DNA of 64,000 bases from NCBI RefSeq assembly GCF_040227235.1, contig NZ_JBELNZ010000002.1, positions 124,001 to 188,000 on the forward strand, in the 5' to 3' direction. Position numbers and translations under genes: made by a program. Of the stretch, positions 15,925 through 25,103 are shown in pieces. The notes beneath the pieces were generated by a model. That model did not search any database. It was not told where the DNA came from and saw only the letters and a list, made by a program, of their open reading frames with translations. This DNA comes from Parafrigoribacterium_A soli (GTDB lineage: Bacteria > Actinomycetota > Actinomycetes > Actinomycetales > Microbacteriaceae). Numbering within the stretch: the stretch's first letter is position 1; each line of letters opens with the position of its first letter.

Positions 15925-17154
15925 CTAGCCGAGCGCGTCCAACCACACCTTGCGGGCGTCTAGGGCTTCCTGTGCTTCACGAGCCTTGCGCTCGTCGCCG
16001 CTGGCCTTCGCCTCGGCTAGTTCTCTCTCGAGCTTGGCGATGGCATCCTGCAGCTGGCTGGCGAGCCCCTCGGAGCGCGCGATGCGCTCGGGGTTACTCT
16101 TCTGCCAGTGCTCATCATCCAGTTTGCGCACCGCGGCCTCGACCTTGCGCAGGCGATCTTCCACCGTACGAACCTTGTCGCGCGGAACCTTGCCAATCTT
16201 GTCCCAGCGCTGCTGGATCGAGAGCAGGGTCTCCCTGGCCTTGATCCGGTCGGTCGCCGTGAGCAGCGGTTCTGCTTCGCTGAGCAACGCGAGCTTGAGT
16301 TCGAGGTTCGCCGCGAATTCTTCGTTGTCGCGCGCATCAAGCTCGGACTTGGCGGCGTAGAGCGCGTCGCCCGCGAGCTTGAACTTGGCCCACAGGGTGT
16401 CGTCGAACTTCTTACCGGCGCGGCCGGCCGACTTCCACTCCTCAAGCAGCGCGCGATAGGCAGGAATGCCCGCGACTCCCTGGGAGGCGAGTGCCTCGGC
16501 CTTCTGAACGAGTTCCTGCTTCTTGGCCCTCGCGTCCCGATGCACCGAGTCGAGTTCGGCGAAGAAAGTCTTGCGGTTGGTCTCGATGACGGTGCGCGCT
16601 GCGCGGAAGCGCTTCCAGAGCTCGTTGCCCTCACTCTTCGGGAGCCGCGGGCCCTCGGCCTGGTGCTTCTGCCACCGCGCAAAGATGTCGTCGAGGCTCG
16701 CACTGAGCTGCTTCCACTGCGCCTTGGCCGGGTCCTGTGCGGCGAGCTTCTCCGCCTCAACCACGAGGGCCTCACGCTCGGCAAGCGCCGCATCCATGGC
16801 AGCGCGTGCCTCCGCGGTCTGCTTCTCGGTGAGTTCTCCGACCGCTCCACCGAGCGCATCGAGACGTGCCTGGAGTGAAGCGAGATCGCCCACGGCGTTC
16901 GCCGTGGAGATCGTGGCCTTGAGCGAAGCGATGGTCTTCGCGACATCTGCCGCGGCCGTTCCTCGTTTGATGCGCTGCTCGAGCAGCGTCACCTGACCCG
17001 CGAGTTCGGTGAACTTGCGCTCGTAATACGCGAGCGCCTCTTCCGCCGTTCCATCGGGGAACTGCCCGACCGCACGTTCGCCGTCCGCCTCGCGCACGAA
17101 GACGGTTCTCGTCTCATCAACGCGGCCCCAAGGAGCCTGCTCGTTCGCTGCCAC
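15925..17154 (-). CDS. DUF349-domain coiled-coil protein
   Basis: The 409-aa protein is built from repeated Lys/Glu/Ala-rich helical segments of about 70 residues, each with a Trp-Lys pattern such as LWKRFRAARTVIE, QRWDKIGKVPRDKVRTVEDRLR and ALLEEWKSAGRAGKKFDDTLWAKF. These are DUF349 repeats. The N-terminus reads AANEQAPWGRVDETRTVFVRE. GTG at 17154 is preferred over an upstream ATG (17190) because AAGGTGAG lies 5 nt before it and the family begins there. No catalytic motif is visible; it should be cytoplasmic. The biochemical role is unknown. Confidence 0.85.
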   Translation of the reverse strand: MAANEQAPWGRVDETRTVFVREADGERAVGQFPDGTAEEALAYYERKFTELAGQVTLLEQRIKRGTAAADVAKTIASLKATISTANAVGDLASLQARLDALGGAVGELTEKQTAEARAAMDAALAEREALVVEAEKLAAQDPAKAQWKQLSASLDDIFARWQKHQAEGPRLPKSEGNELWKRFRAARTVIETNRKTFFAELDSVHRDARAKKQELVQKAEALASQGVAGIPAYRALLEEWKSAGRAGKKFDDTLWAKFKLAGDALYAAKSELDARDNEEFAANLELKLALLSEAEPLLTATDRIKARETLLSIQQRWDKIGKVPRDKVRTVEDRLRKVEAAVRKLDDEHWQKSNPERIARSEGLASQLQDAIAKLERELAEAKASGDERKAREAQEALDARKVWLDALG

Positions 17155-17245
17155 GTGTCTCACCTTGCTGCTCGGGCCACACCTGTCCATGACCGGGGAC
17201 CAGCCTATTGCACCCCGGCTGAGACGCCGCGGCCCATCGAACCGA

Positions 17246-18073
17246 CTACTTTACGGTCACCGCCGTAATCCTGGTAGCGACCACGGGTGCACCATCGCTC
17301 GGATTGCTCGTCGCCGATGAGTTCGCCGCGACGCCCTTCTGGGCGATCTCGGAGATGAGAGAGTCGAGCCCCGTGGTGACCCTGCCGAAGACGGTGTAGC
17401 CGCCCGTCGAGGCATCGAGGGTGGTGGTTCCATAGGTGATGAAGAACTGGCTGCTCTGGCTGTATGGGTCGGTGCTGCGAGCCATGGCGATGGTACCCGC
17501 GGGATAGACGCCGTCGGCAGGAACGTTCTCGAGCGGACCGAAACTAAAGCCCACGTCTCCCGTGCCGTCGCCATTGGCCGATCCGCACTGGATGAGTTTC
17601 GCAGTTTCGCTCGTCGTCAGCCGGTGGCAGGCGCTGCCCTTGGTCGTGTAAAACCCGTCACGCGCGAGTGAAATGAAGACGGAGGTCGCCTGGGGCGCCC
17701 GATCTCCGAAGAGTTCGATGCCGAGCTTGACGCTGTTGAGTTCGAGTTCGCCTGTCCACGTGCGGCCCTCGGCGATCGTGGAGGCCGGGACCTTTCCCAC
17801 GTTGCTGCCGGCCGCCGGGGTGCTGCTCGCGGACGGACTGGCAGTGGCGGATGGAGTCGGTTTCGCGGCAGCCCTGCCCGGCCCGGTGCTGAAGTATGCG
17901 ACCTGGGTGACGGTGGCGAGAGCGGCGATGATGATGATGCCGGCCACGGCGAAGACGTTGTCGCGACGGCGCCTGCGGACCTGTCGAGCGTGGACGGTCT
18001 GACGGGCGTTGTACCGTCGCAGCCGATCGCGTGCCTCGCGTGCCTCTCGCTCGGCATTCTTGCTCGGTGCCAC
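17246..18073 (-). CDS. Membrane-anchored cyclophilin-type peptidyl-prolyl isomerase
   Basis: The 275-aa protein starts with a charged basic region (residues 1-38), has one membrane helix (~40-61), a Ser/Pro/Ala linker (~68-92), and an extracytoplasmic cyclophilin domain (~105-275). The catalytic Arg is retained in CHRLT (R151), as are GTIAMARS (193-200) and SQFFITYG (208-215). The usual FMIQGGD strand is changed to LIQCGSANGD, with two Cys (C149, C163) that might form a disulfide. It probably helps fold secreted proteins. It diverges from rarA and is 91 nt upstream of the DUF349 gene. Confidence 0.9.
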   Translation of the reverse strand: MAPSKNAEREAREARDRLRRYNARQTVHARQVRRRRRDNVFAVAGIIIIAALATVTQVAYFSTGPGRAAAKPTPSATASPSASSTPAAGSNVGKVPASTIAEGRTWTGELELNSVKLGIELFGDRAPQATSVFISLARDGFYTTKGSACHRLTTSETAKLIQCGSANGDGTGDVGFSFGPLENVPADGVYPAGTIAMARSTDPYSQSSQFFITYGTTTLDASTGGYTVFGRVTTGLDSLISEIAQKGVAANSSATSNPSDGAPVVATRITAVTVK

Positions 18074-18135
18074 GAATCCTCCGTCGGGTGTCGTCTTAGT
18101 CTGGGCAGCAGCGCGGCGCTGTCAGCACCGGCAAC

Positions 18136-18141
18136 TAGCAT
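18136..18141 (+). promoter_or_regulatory. -10 box of rarA (leaderless)
   Basis: TAGCAT is followed by 7 nt and the ATG at 18149; no Shine-Dalgarno is present. This supports the internal ATG over longer in-frame readings that would run back into the divergent cyclophilin gene. Confidence 0.55.
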
Positions 18142-18148
18142 TGATTCT

Positions 18149-19480
18149 ATGGTGGATGCCCAGCTCGGCCTGCGCGCCGGCGCGACGCCGCTCGCGGTGC
18201 GCATGCGCCCTCGAAGCCTCGACGAAGTGGCCGGACAGCGCCATCTGCTGACCCCCGGATCGCCGCTCGTGAGCCTCGCGTCGGACAAGAGTGGCGAGCA
18301 GGGCTCGGCCTCGGTCATCCTCTGGGGGCCGCCCGGCACGGGCAAGACGACACTCGCCCAGGCGATCGCGCACAGCTCGGGCCGCAAGTTCGTCGAGCTC
18401 TCGGCCGTCAACGCCGGCGTCAAGGACGTGCGCGAGGTGATGGAGGCCGCGATGTCCTCGCGCGACCTCTACGGTGTCTCAACCGTCCTCTTTCTCGACG
18501 AGATCCACCGCTTCTCCAAGGCGCAGCAGGACGCGCTCCTGCCCGGGGTCGAGAACGGCTGGGTCATCCTCGTCGCCGCGACCACCGAGAACCCCTCCTT
18601 CTCCGTCATCTCGCCACTGCTGTCTCGCTCGCTGCTGCTCACGCTCGAGGCCCTGAGCGACGACGACCTTGGCATCCTCATCGATCGCGCCGTAACCGAT
18701 CCGCGCGGCCTCGACGACCGCATCGTGCTCGATCCGGAGGCTCGCGCCGCCATCATCCGGCTCGCCTCTGGAGACGCGCGCCGGGCGCTGACCGCGCTCG
18801 AGGCCGCCGCGCTGTCTGCGACGTCGACCAGCACGGATGGCAAACCCGTGGTGCTCGCCGAGACCGTGGCCCTCGCGGTGGACCGGGCGCTGCTGCGCTA
18901 CGACCGCAACGGAGACGAGCACTACGACGTCATCAGCGCCTTCATCAAGTCGGTGCGCGGCTCCGATGTGGATGCCGCACTCCACTACCTGGCACGAATG
19001 ATCGAGGCGGGGGAGGATCCGCGCTTCATCGCCAGGCGCATCATCGTCTCCGCGTCGGAAGACGTGGGGATGGCCGATCCCCAGGCGCTGCTCGTGGCCA
19101 TCGCCGCGGCCGACGCGGTGCAGTACATCGGTATGCCGGAGGGGCGCATCCCGCTTGCCGAAGCCGTCGTCTACCTCGCAACAGCGCCGAAGTCCAATGC
19201 GGCCTACATGGGTATCGATGCGGCCCTCGCCGACGTGCGTGCGGGCAAGATCGGTCGCGTGCCGAAGCACCTGCGTGACGCACACTACGCCGGAGCGAAA
19301 CGGCTCGGGCATGGCAAGGGCTACCGCTATTCGCACGATTCCGAGCTTGGTGTCGTGAAGCAGCAGTATCTTCCGGATGCGCTGAGCGGCACGACCTATT
19401 ACTCGCCGACCGAGCATGGCAACGAGCGCGAGATCAGTGCGCGACTCGAGAAGCTGCGACGAATCATCCGCGGTGAGTGA
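18149..19480 (+). CDS. rarA: Replication-associated recombination protein RarA/MgsA
   Basis: The 443-aa AAA+ ATPase of the clamp-loader/WRNIP1 type acts at stalled replication forks. Walker A GPPGTGKTTLA starts at residue 60, Walker B is LFLDEIHRFSKAQQD, and the sensor region AATTENPSFSVISPLLSRS follows. The C-terminal MgsA domain contains GEDPRFIARRIIVSASEDVGMADP and the lysine-rich HLRDAHYAGAKRLGHGKGY. Start choice rests on the TAGCAT box and the MRPRSLDEVAGQ consensus. Confidence 0.95.
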   Translation: MVDAQLGLRAGATPLAVRMRPRSLDEVAGQRHLLTPGSPLVSLASDKSGEQGSASVILWGPPGTGKTTLAQAIAHSSGRKFVELSAVNAGVKDVREVMEAAMSSRDLYGVSTVLFLDEIHRFSKAQQDALLPGVENGWVILVAATTENPSFSVISPLLSRSLLLTLEALSDDDLGILIDRAVTDPRGLDDRIVLDPEARAAIIRLASGDARRALTALEAAALSATSTSTDGKPVVLAETVALAVDRALLRYDRNGDEHYDVISAFIKSVRGSDVDAALHYLARMIEAGEDPRFIARRIIVSASEDVGMADPQALLVAIAAADAVQYIGMPEGRIPLAEAVVYLATAPKSNAAYMGIDAALADVRAGKIGRVPKHLRDAHYAGAKRLGHGKGYRYSHDSELGVVKQQYLPDALSGTTYYSPTEHGNEREISARLEKLRRIIRGE

Positions 19481-19667
19481 TCCGCGCGCTTTCTGTTAGC
19501 ATTGACAGGCCTACACGGGTCTTTTGCGCGCGGCTGCTGCGAAAGTCCCGATGGATGGGAAGCGTTCTTTAGCCGAACGGTACCCGCGGCGCATCCCTCT
19601 TCTCCGTTTCAGCACAGCTGTGCCGACACACTGCCGAAGACCGATGATTTTGTACCGAAAGGAAACC
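19481..19667 (+). promoter_or_regulatory. Promoter and structured leader of rpsD
   Basis: This 187-nt region holds TAGCAT (19497-19502) as a possible -10 and a nested hairpin: GGATG (19553-19557) can pair with CATCC (19592-19596), enclosing CGTTC (19563-19567) paired with GAACG (19575-19579). The ribosome binding site GAAAGGA precedes GTG 19668. The structure could serve S4 autoregulation, but no known S4-leader consensus was matched. Confidence 0.35.
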
Positions 19668-20297
19668 GTGTCTACCAAGTCACGTACACGTAGCAAGACC
19701 CGCCTGTCGCGGGCGTTGGGCATTCCGCTCACCCCGAAGGCGGCAAAGGGATTCGAAAAGCGTCCGTACCCACCAGGGGAGCACGGCCGCACCAAGCGCA
19801 AGACCGACAGCGACTACGCCGTGCGACTTCGCGAGAAGCAGCGTCTGCGTGCCCAGTACGGCATCCGCGAGGCGCAGCTGAAGATCATCTTCCAGGAGGC
19901 GCGCCGCGCCGAGGGCCTGACCGGTGAGAACCTGGTGGAGCTGCTCGAGATGCGTCTCGACGCCATTCTCGTGCGTTCGGCCATCGCTCGCACCACGGCA
20001 CAGGCTCGCCAGATGATCGTGCACCGCCACATCCTCGTCGACGGCCAGCGCGTTGACCGCCCGTCGTTCCGCGTGAAGCCAGGCCAGCTCGTTCACGTGC
20101 ACGCCAAGAGCGAGGGCATGGAGCCATTCCAGGTCGCCGCGGCCGGCGGTCACGTCGACGTTCTGCCGAAGACCCCGGGTTACCTCGAGGTCGAGATCGA
20201 CAAGCTGCAGGCCCGGCTCGTGCGTCGCCCCAAGCGCGCCGAGGTTCCGGTGACCTGTGAAGTCCAGCTCGTCGTCGAGTACTACGCAGCTCGCTAG
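19668..20297 (+). CDS. rpsD: 30S ribosomal protein S4
   Basis: S4 nucleates assembly of the 30S body. From GTG 19668 the 209-aa product opens with STKSRTRSKTRLSRALGIPLTPKAAK (residues 2-27) and contains the S4 RNA-binding domain with RLDAILVRSAIARTTAQARQMIVHRHILVDG. The N-terminus has no Cys cluster, so it is a zinc-free S4. GAAAGGA is the ribosome binding site; longer upstream readings lack family similarity. rpsD stands alone here, not in the rpsMK-rpoA operon. Confidence 0.97.
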   Translation: MSTKSRTRSKTRLSRALGIPLTPKAAKGFEKRPYPPGEHGRTKRKTDSDYAVRLREKQRLRAQYGIREAQLKIIFQEARRAEGLTGENLVELLEMRLDAILVRSAIARTTAQARQMIVHRHILVDGQRVDRPSFRVKPGQLVHVHAKSEGMEPFQVAAAGGHVDVLPKTPGYLEVEIDKLQARLVRRPKRAEVPVTCEVQLVVEYYAAR

Positions 20298-20341
20298 TCG
20301 GAGCGGTGCCCTGCGGCACCACCCGGCAAACGGGTAGTTTT

Positions 20342-20373
20342 AGAGCGGGTCGCCCTCGGGCGGCCCGCTCTTT
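20342..20373 (+). terminator. Intrinsic terminator of rpsD
   Basis: AGAGCGGGTCGCCC (20342-20355) pairs with GGGCGGCCCGCTCT (20358-20371) with one G-U, followed by TTT. This is a strong GC-rich stem with a short U run. Confidence 0.75.
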
Positions 20374-20477
20374 GCGTTCGGTGCGAGGCGTCTGACTCTT
20401 CGGGACGCCACGCCGTCACGAAGTAAGCTTGAATTCCGCTATTCGTACACAACACACTCACTCAAGGAGCAGTTGAC

Positions 20478-20708
20478 ATGAAGAACATCCTGTGGCTGGT
20501 CGTCGGCGTCGGAATCGGGTTCTACGCGGCGCATCAGGTCAACAAGACCCCGCAGGGTCGCGCCTTCTTCGCGGATGTGGACAGCAAGGCCCGCGAGTTC
20601 GGTGACGCCGTCATCGAGGGCTACAAGGCGCGCGAGGCGGAGCTCCGCAGTGCGGTCGCAGAGGCCGAGGGCGTCATCGCAGACCTCAGCAGGCGCGGCG
20701 ACGCGTAA
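20478..20708 (+). CDS. Small single-pass membrane protein
   Basis: The 76-aa protein has an N-terminal hydrophobic helix (residues 3-20, ILWLVVGVGIGFYAAHQV) and an amphipathic, charged remainder predicted to lie in the cytoplasm (SKAREFGDAVIEGYKAREAELR). AAGGAG at 20464-20469 supports the ATG. Small proteins of this kind sit between rpsD and alaS in related actinobacteria; their function is unknown. TAAGCT at 20424-20429 may be its -10. Confidence 0.8.
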   Translation: MKNILWLVVGVGIGFYAAHQVNKTPQGRAFFADVDSKAREFGDAVIEGYKAREAELRSAVAEAEGVIADLSRRGDA

Positions 20709-20770
20709 ACCACCCCATTCTCGACGGGACGTCGCGCGGCGGCCCATTCATCACTCACACTCAGGACCAC

Positions 20771-23425
20771 ATGCAAACCGCTGAAATCCGTCAACGCTGG
20801 CTCGACTTCTTCGCGGACCGCGGCCACACGGTCGTACCGTCGGCCTCGCTGGTGAGCGACGACCCGACGCTGTTGTTCACTGTTGCAGGCATGGTCCCGT
20901 TCGTCCCCTACCTCACCGGGCTCGTTCCGGCGCCGTACCCTCGCGCCACGAGTGTGCAGAAGTGCATCCGAACGCTCGACATCGAAGAGGTCGGAAAGAC
21001 GCCACGTCACGGCACCTTCTTCCAGATGAACGGCAACTTCTCGTTTGGCGACTACTTCAAGGAGCAGGCGATCGAATACGCCTGGGAGTTGTTGACCTCG
21101 CCCGAGTCGTCGGGCGGCTACGGCTTTGCCGAGAAGGACCTCTGGGTCACCGTCTACAAGGACGACGACGAGGCCTTTGCGCTGTGGCGCAAGATCGCGG
21201 GGCTGCCTGAGGAACGCATCCAGCGACTCGACATGGATACAAACTATTGGTCGACGGGGCTTCCCGGCCCCGCCGGTCCCTGCTCCGAGATCTTCTTTGA
21301 TCGTGGCCCGGAGTACGGTCGCGACGGCGGCCCGGCCACGGATGACGACCGCTATGTCGAGATCTGGAACCTCGTCTTCATGCAGTACCTGCGCGGCGAA
21401 GGAGCGGGCAAGAACTTCGAGATCCTCGGTGATCTGCCGAAGAAGAACATTGACACCGGCATGGGACTCGAACGGGTCGCGTTCCTCAAGCAGGGCGTCG
21501 AGAACCTGTACGAGATCGACCAGGTGCGCCCCGTGCTCGACCGAGCCGCCGAGTTGGCGGGCAAGCGCTACGGTGCCGTGCACGAAGACGACGTGCGGAT
21601 GCGCGTGGTCGCCGACCACGTGCGCTCGGCGCTCATGCTCATGTCCGACGGTGTGACGCCGTCGAACGAGGGGCGTGGCTACATCCTGCGCAGGCTCCTG
21701 CGGCGCACCGTGCGCTCGATGCGACTCCTGGGCGTGGAGGAGGCGACCTTCGGCGAACTCTTCCCGGCATCCAGGGACGCCATGAAGTCCGCCTACCCCG
21801 AGGTCGAGACCGACTTCGACAGAATCGGCCGCCTGGCATACGCGGAAGAGGAGACCTTCCTGCGCACTCTCGCGAGCGGCACGGTCATCCTTGACACGGC
21901 CGTCGACAAGACGAAGAAGCAGGGATCCGTTCAGCTCGCGGGCGAGACCGCGTTCCTCCTGCACGACACCTTCGGCTTCCCCATCGACCTCACGCTCGAG
22001 ATGGCCGAAGAAGCTGGTCTCACCGTGAACCGCAGCGCATTCGACTCGCTCATGGCCGAACAGCGCCGGATGGCGAAGGCCGATGCGAAGGCAAAGAAGA
22101 CACTCCTCGCGGACCTTTCCGTGTACAGCGCCTTCCGTGCGGCGGGCGAGACATCCTTCACCGGATACGACTACCTCACGACGGACTCGAAGGTGCTCGG
22201 CATCATCGTCGACGGCGTCTCGGTCGATCGTGCGAGCGTGGGAGACATCGCCGAGGTCATCCTCGCGGAGACGGCGCTCTATCCAGAGTCTGGCGGCCAG
22301 GAGGCCGACGCGGGCAGCATCGTGGGCAAGGGCTTCGAACTCGAGGTGCTCGACGTGCAGCGTCCAGTGAAGGGCCTCATCAGCCACCGCGTGCAGGTGC
22401 GCTCCGGTGAGGTCGGAGTCGGTGACGCCGCGACGAGTCTCGTCGACCCGGATTGGCGCCGGGGTGCCACCCAGGCACACTCCGCCACGCATCTCATCCA
22501 CGCCGCGCTCCGTCAGGTGCTGGGTCCGGAGGCGCACCAGGCAGGGTCGTACAACAAGGCCGGCTACATGCGGCTCGACTTCAACTGGAACAAGCCGCTG
22601 TCGCCCGAAACGCGCACCGAGATCGAAGACATCGCAAACGGTGCCATCCGAGAGAACCTCGAGGTGGACACCCGGATCATGCCGCTCGATGAGGCCAGGG
22701 CGCTCGGCGCGATGGCGCTCTTCGGGGAGAAGTACGGTGAGACGGTGCGGGTCGTGGACATCGGCGGACCCTGGTCGAGGGAACTGTGCGCGGGTACCCA
22801 TGTCGGTCGCAGCTCCGAGGTCGGCGTCATCAGCCTCGTCAGCGAGACCTCGGTCGGGTCGACGAACCGGCGCATCGAGTCGCTCGTCGGCATGGAGGCA
22901 TTCCGCGAGCTCGCGACGGAGCGTGCGATCGTCTCCCAGTTGACGAGCAATCTCAAGACACCCCGCGACCAGCTTCCGGAGCGCATCACCGAACTCGTGG
23001 CAAGCCTCAAGGCAGCCGAGAAGCGCATTGCGGAGTTCGAGACCGCGGCCCTCGCCGAGCGCGTTCCTGCGCTGATCGGCCAGGCGACGAGGGTCGGCGA
23101 TGTGGTGTTCCTCGGAACGCACCTGGGTACCCTCAAGTCTTCGGACGAGTTGCGGGCGCTGGTGACCACGACGCGGTCGCGCCTCGGCAGCGATGCTGCG
23201 GTGATCGCGCTGGCGGCTGACGTTGCGGGGAAGCCCGCGGTGATCGTCGCGACCAACCAGGCCTCACGCGATCGCGGCATCCGGGCTGGTGCTCTCGCGA
23301 AGACCGCGGCTGCGATCCTCGGCGGAGGAGGCGGCGGCAAGGATGATCTCGCCCAGGGCGGCGGTTCCCGTCTCGATGCCATCCCCGCGGCGATCGACGC
23401 CATCCGTTCCGCCGTCGCGGGCTGA
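20771..23425 (+). CDS. alaS: Alanyl-tRNA synthetase
   Basis: The 884-aa class II synthetase charges tRNA-Ala and edits mischarged Ser/Gly. The catalytic domain opens with RQRWLDFFADRGHTVVPSAS and contains GMVPFVPYLTG; the editing domain has the zinc motif HSATHLIHAALRQVLG and CAGTHVGRSSEVG; the C-terminal Ala-DHHA1 region ends with the Gly-rich GGGGGGKDDLAQGGG. Length is normal. ruvX follows after 3 nt; alaS-ruvX-mltG is a widespread arrangement. Confidence 0.97.
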   Translation: MQTAEIRQRWLDFFADRGHTVVPSASLVSDDPTLLFTVAGMVPFVPYLTGLVPAPYPRATSVQKCIRTLDIEEVGKTPRHGTFFQMNGNFSFGDYFKEQAIEYAWELLTSPESSGGYGFAEKDLWVTVYKDDDEAFALWRKIAGLPEERIQRLDMDTNYWSTGLPGPAGPCSEIFFDRGPEYGRDGGPATDDDRYVEIWNLVFMQYLRGEGAGKNFEILGDLPKKNIDTGMGLERVAFLKQGVENLYEIDQVRPVLDRAAELAGKRYGAVHEDDVRMRVVADHVRSALMLMSDGVTPSNEGRGYILRRLLRRTVRSMRLLGVEEATFGELFPASRDAMKSAYPEVETDFDRIGRLAYAEEETFLRTLASGTVILDTAVDKTKKQGSVQLAGETAFLLHDTFGFPIDLTLEMAEEAGLTVNRSAFDSLMAEQRRMAKADAKAKKTLLADLSVYSAFRAAGETSFTGYDYLTTDSKVLGIIVDGVSVDRASVGDIAEVILAETALYPESGGQEADAGSIVGKGFELEVLDVQRPVKGLISHRVQVRSGEVGVGDAATSLVDPDWRRGATQAHSATHLIHAALRQVLGPEAHQAGSYNKAGYMRLDFNWNKPLSPETRTEIEDIANGAIRENLEVDTRIMPLDEARALGAMALFGEKYGETVRVVDIGGPWSRELCAGTHVGRSSEVGVISLVSETSVGSTNRRIESLVGMEAFRELATERAIVSQLTSNLKTPRDQLPERITELVASLKAAEKRIAEFETAALAERVPALIGQATRVGDVVFLGTHLGTLKSSDELRALVTTTRSRLGSDAAVIALAADVAGKPAVIVATNQASRDRGIRAGALAKTAAAILGGGGGGKDDLAQGGGSRLDAIPAAIDAIRSAVAG

Positions 23426-23428
23426 TTC

Positions 23429-23902
23429 GTGCGCCCTGGCGTTCGGCTCGGCGTAGACGTCGGCAAGGTGCGCATCGGCGTCGCACGGAGTGATCCCCAC
23501 GGGATGCTCGCGACGCCGGTGTCCACGGTTGCGCGCGGCACTGGAGATCTCGCTGAACTCCTGCGACTGTGCGCCGAACTCGAGGTCGTCGAGATCATCG
23601 TCGGCCTGCCGCTCGCCCTGTCTGGCGCGCACACCGCCTCGACGAACGACGCGAGCGATTTCGCGGCCGCACTCGCTGCCGCTTCGACCGTTCCCGTACG
23701 ACTCGTGGACGAACGGCTCTCGACGGTATCCGCGCACCAGGCGCTGAGATCCTCCGGCCGAAACTCTCGCAACTCCCGCTCGGTGGTCGACCAGGTGGCC
23801 GCCGTTATAATTTTGCAACACGCGCTGGATTTCGAGCGCGGCGCTGGAAATCCGCCCGGCGTCCTGGTCCACTCCGAAGAAGGTTCGAATCGTGGCGAAT
23901 GA
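23429..23902 (+). CDS. ruvX: Putative pre-16S rRNA nuclease RuvX/YqgF
   Basis: The 157-aa RNase H-like protein is thought to process the 16S rRNA 5' end and/or act on branched DNA. Conserved motifs are GVDVGKVRIGVARSD, IIVGLPLALSG and VDERLSTVSA, plus the acidic end of the fold. The start is GTG 3 nt after alaS. It overlaps mltG by 11 nt. Confidence 0.93.
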   Translation: MRPGVRLGVDVGKVRIGVARSDPHGMLATPVSTVARGTGDLAELLRLCAELEVVEIIVGLPLALSGAHTASTNDASDFAAALAAASTVPVRLVDERLSTVSAHQALRSSGRNSRNSRSVVDQVAAVIILQHALDFERGAGNPPGVLVHSEEGSNRGE

Positions 23903-25103
23903 GCCGAGCTGGGACGACATCTTCACCTCCCAACCGGAGGAGCCGTCCGCTGCGGGCGATCCGGGTCCGCAGACCCGTCGCCAGCTCAGGGAGCGCGCGA
24001 GCGTCGCGCAAGCAGACCCTCGCCGTCCGAAACCACCGCGCCGACGACTGATCTGGCTGTGGGTGCTCCTGTCCATACTCGTTCTCATCGCTGCCGGCTC
24101 GACCTACGTGTGGTTCACTTTCCAGCCGCAGATCAGGCACGTGCTCGGCTGGGAAGAGCCGAACGACTTCACGGGTTCGGGCACCGGGAAGGTCGTCGTC
24201 ACGGTCAAGAATGGCGAGATCGGGGCGGATGTCGCACGCAGTCTGAAGGATGCGGGAGTGACGAAATCCGTCTCGGCGTTCTACGAGCTGCTGCTGAAGC
24301 AGAACCCTCAGGTGGCCTTCCATCCGGGCAGCTACGCGCTCAAGAAGGAGATGAGCGCCAAGGCGGCCCTGGCGGCCATCCAGGACCCCAAGAACAAGGT
24401 TGTGACCCGGCTGACGCTGCCCGAAGGCATCACTCTCAAGGGCGTCATTGCGAGGCTCTCAGACCTCAGCGAGGCGACCGGCATCACCAAGGACGAGGTC
24501 GCGGCGGCCGCAGCCGACTACAAGAGCTACGGCCTTCCGCCCCAGGCGCCGAGCCTCGAGGGATACCTCTTCCCTGCCACGTACTCCCTCGACCCTGGCC
24601 TCTCCGCGCACCAGGTGTTCCAGATGATGGTCGATGAGATGTTCAAGCAGCTCGACGCGGCCGGCGTCGCTCCCGACGATCGCCATCGGGTGCTCACGCT
24701 CGCCGCTCTCACCCAGAAAGAAGGCGGCAGCACTCAGGACTTCTACAAGGTCGCACGGGTGTGGGACAACCGCATCGCACAGGGAATGCACCTGCAGTCA
24801 GACGCGACCGTGAGCTACGGTTCCGGTGGAACGACCATCTCCACCACCGCGGCCGAGCGCGCCGACAAGAGCAATCCGTACAACACCTACGCCAACCCGG
24901 GACTGCCGATCGGCCCCATCTCCAACCCTGGGCAGAAGGCGATCGACGCAACCCTGCATCCGGCCGATGGCCCGTGGTTGTACTTCGTGCTCGTCAATGG
25001 CGAGACGGGGGAGACCGTGTTCTCGACGACGGGCGCCGACCACGAGGTCGCGGTCAAGCAGTGGCAGAGCTGGCTGCGCGCGCACCCCGGATTCGACAAG
25101 TGA
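23892..25103 (+). CDS. mltG: Endolytic murein transglycosylase MltG
   Basis: MltG cuts nascent glycan strands and is thought to end their growth. The 403-aa protein has a cytoplasmic N-terminal extension (~1-50), one membrane helix (~53-77), a LysM-like segment, and the YceG/MltG domain with catalytic Glu E277 in LTQKEGGS and the signature NPYNTYANPGLPIGPISNPG. GTG at 23892 is preceded by GAAGAAGG. The stop overlaps the aroE GTG by 4 nt. Confidence 0.94.
   Translation: MANEPSWDDIFTSQPEEPSAAGDPGPQTRRQLRERASVAQADPRRPKPPRRRLIWLWVLLSILVLIAAGSTYVWFTFQPQIRHVLGWEEPNDFTGSGTGKVVVTVKNGEIGADVARSLKDAGVTKSVSAFYELLLKQNPQVAFHPGSYALKKEMSAKAALAAIQDPKNKVVTRLTLPEGITLKGVIARLSDLSEATGITKDEVAAAAADYKSYGLPPQAPSLEGYLFPATYSLDPGLSAHQVFQMMVDEMFKQLDAAGVAPDDRHRVLTLAALTQKEGGSTQDFYKVARVWDNRIAQGMHLQSDATVSYGSGGTTISTTAAERADKSNPYNTYANPGLPIGPISNPGQKAIDATLHPADGPWLYFVLVNGETGETVFSTTGADHEVAVKQWQSWLRAHPGFDK

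Noticed and set aside
23264..24088. Minus-strand frame of 274 codons across alaS-ruvX-mltG
   Set aside because: It is antisense to three well-supported genes and has no recognisable domain.
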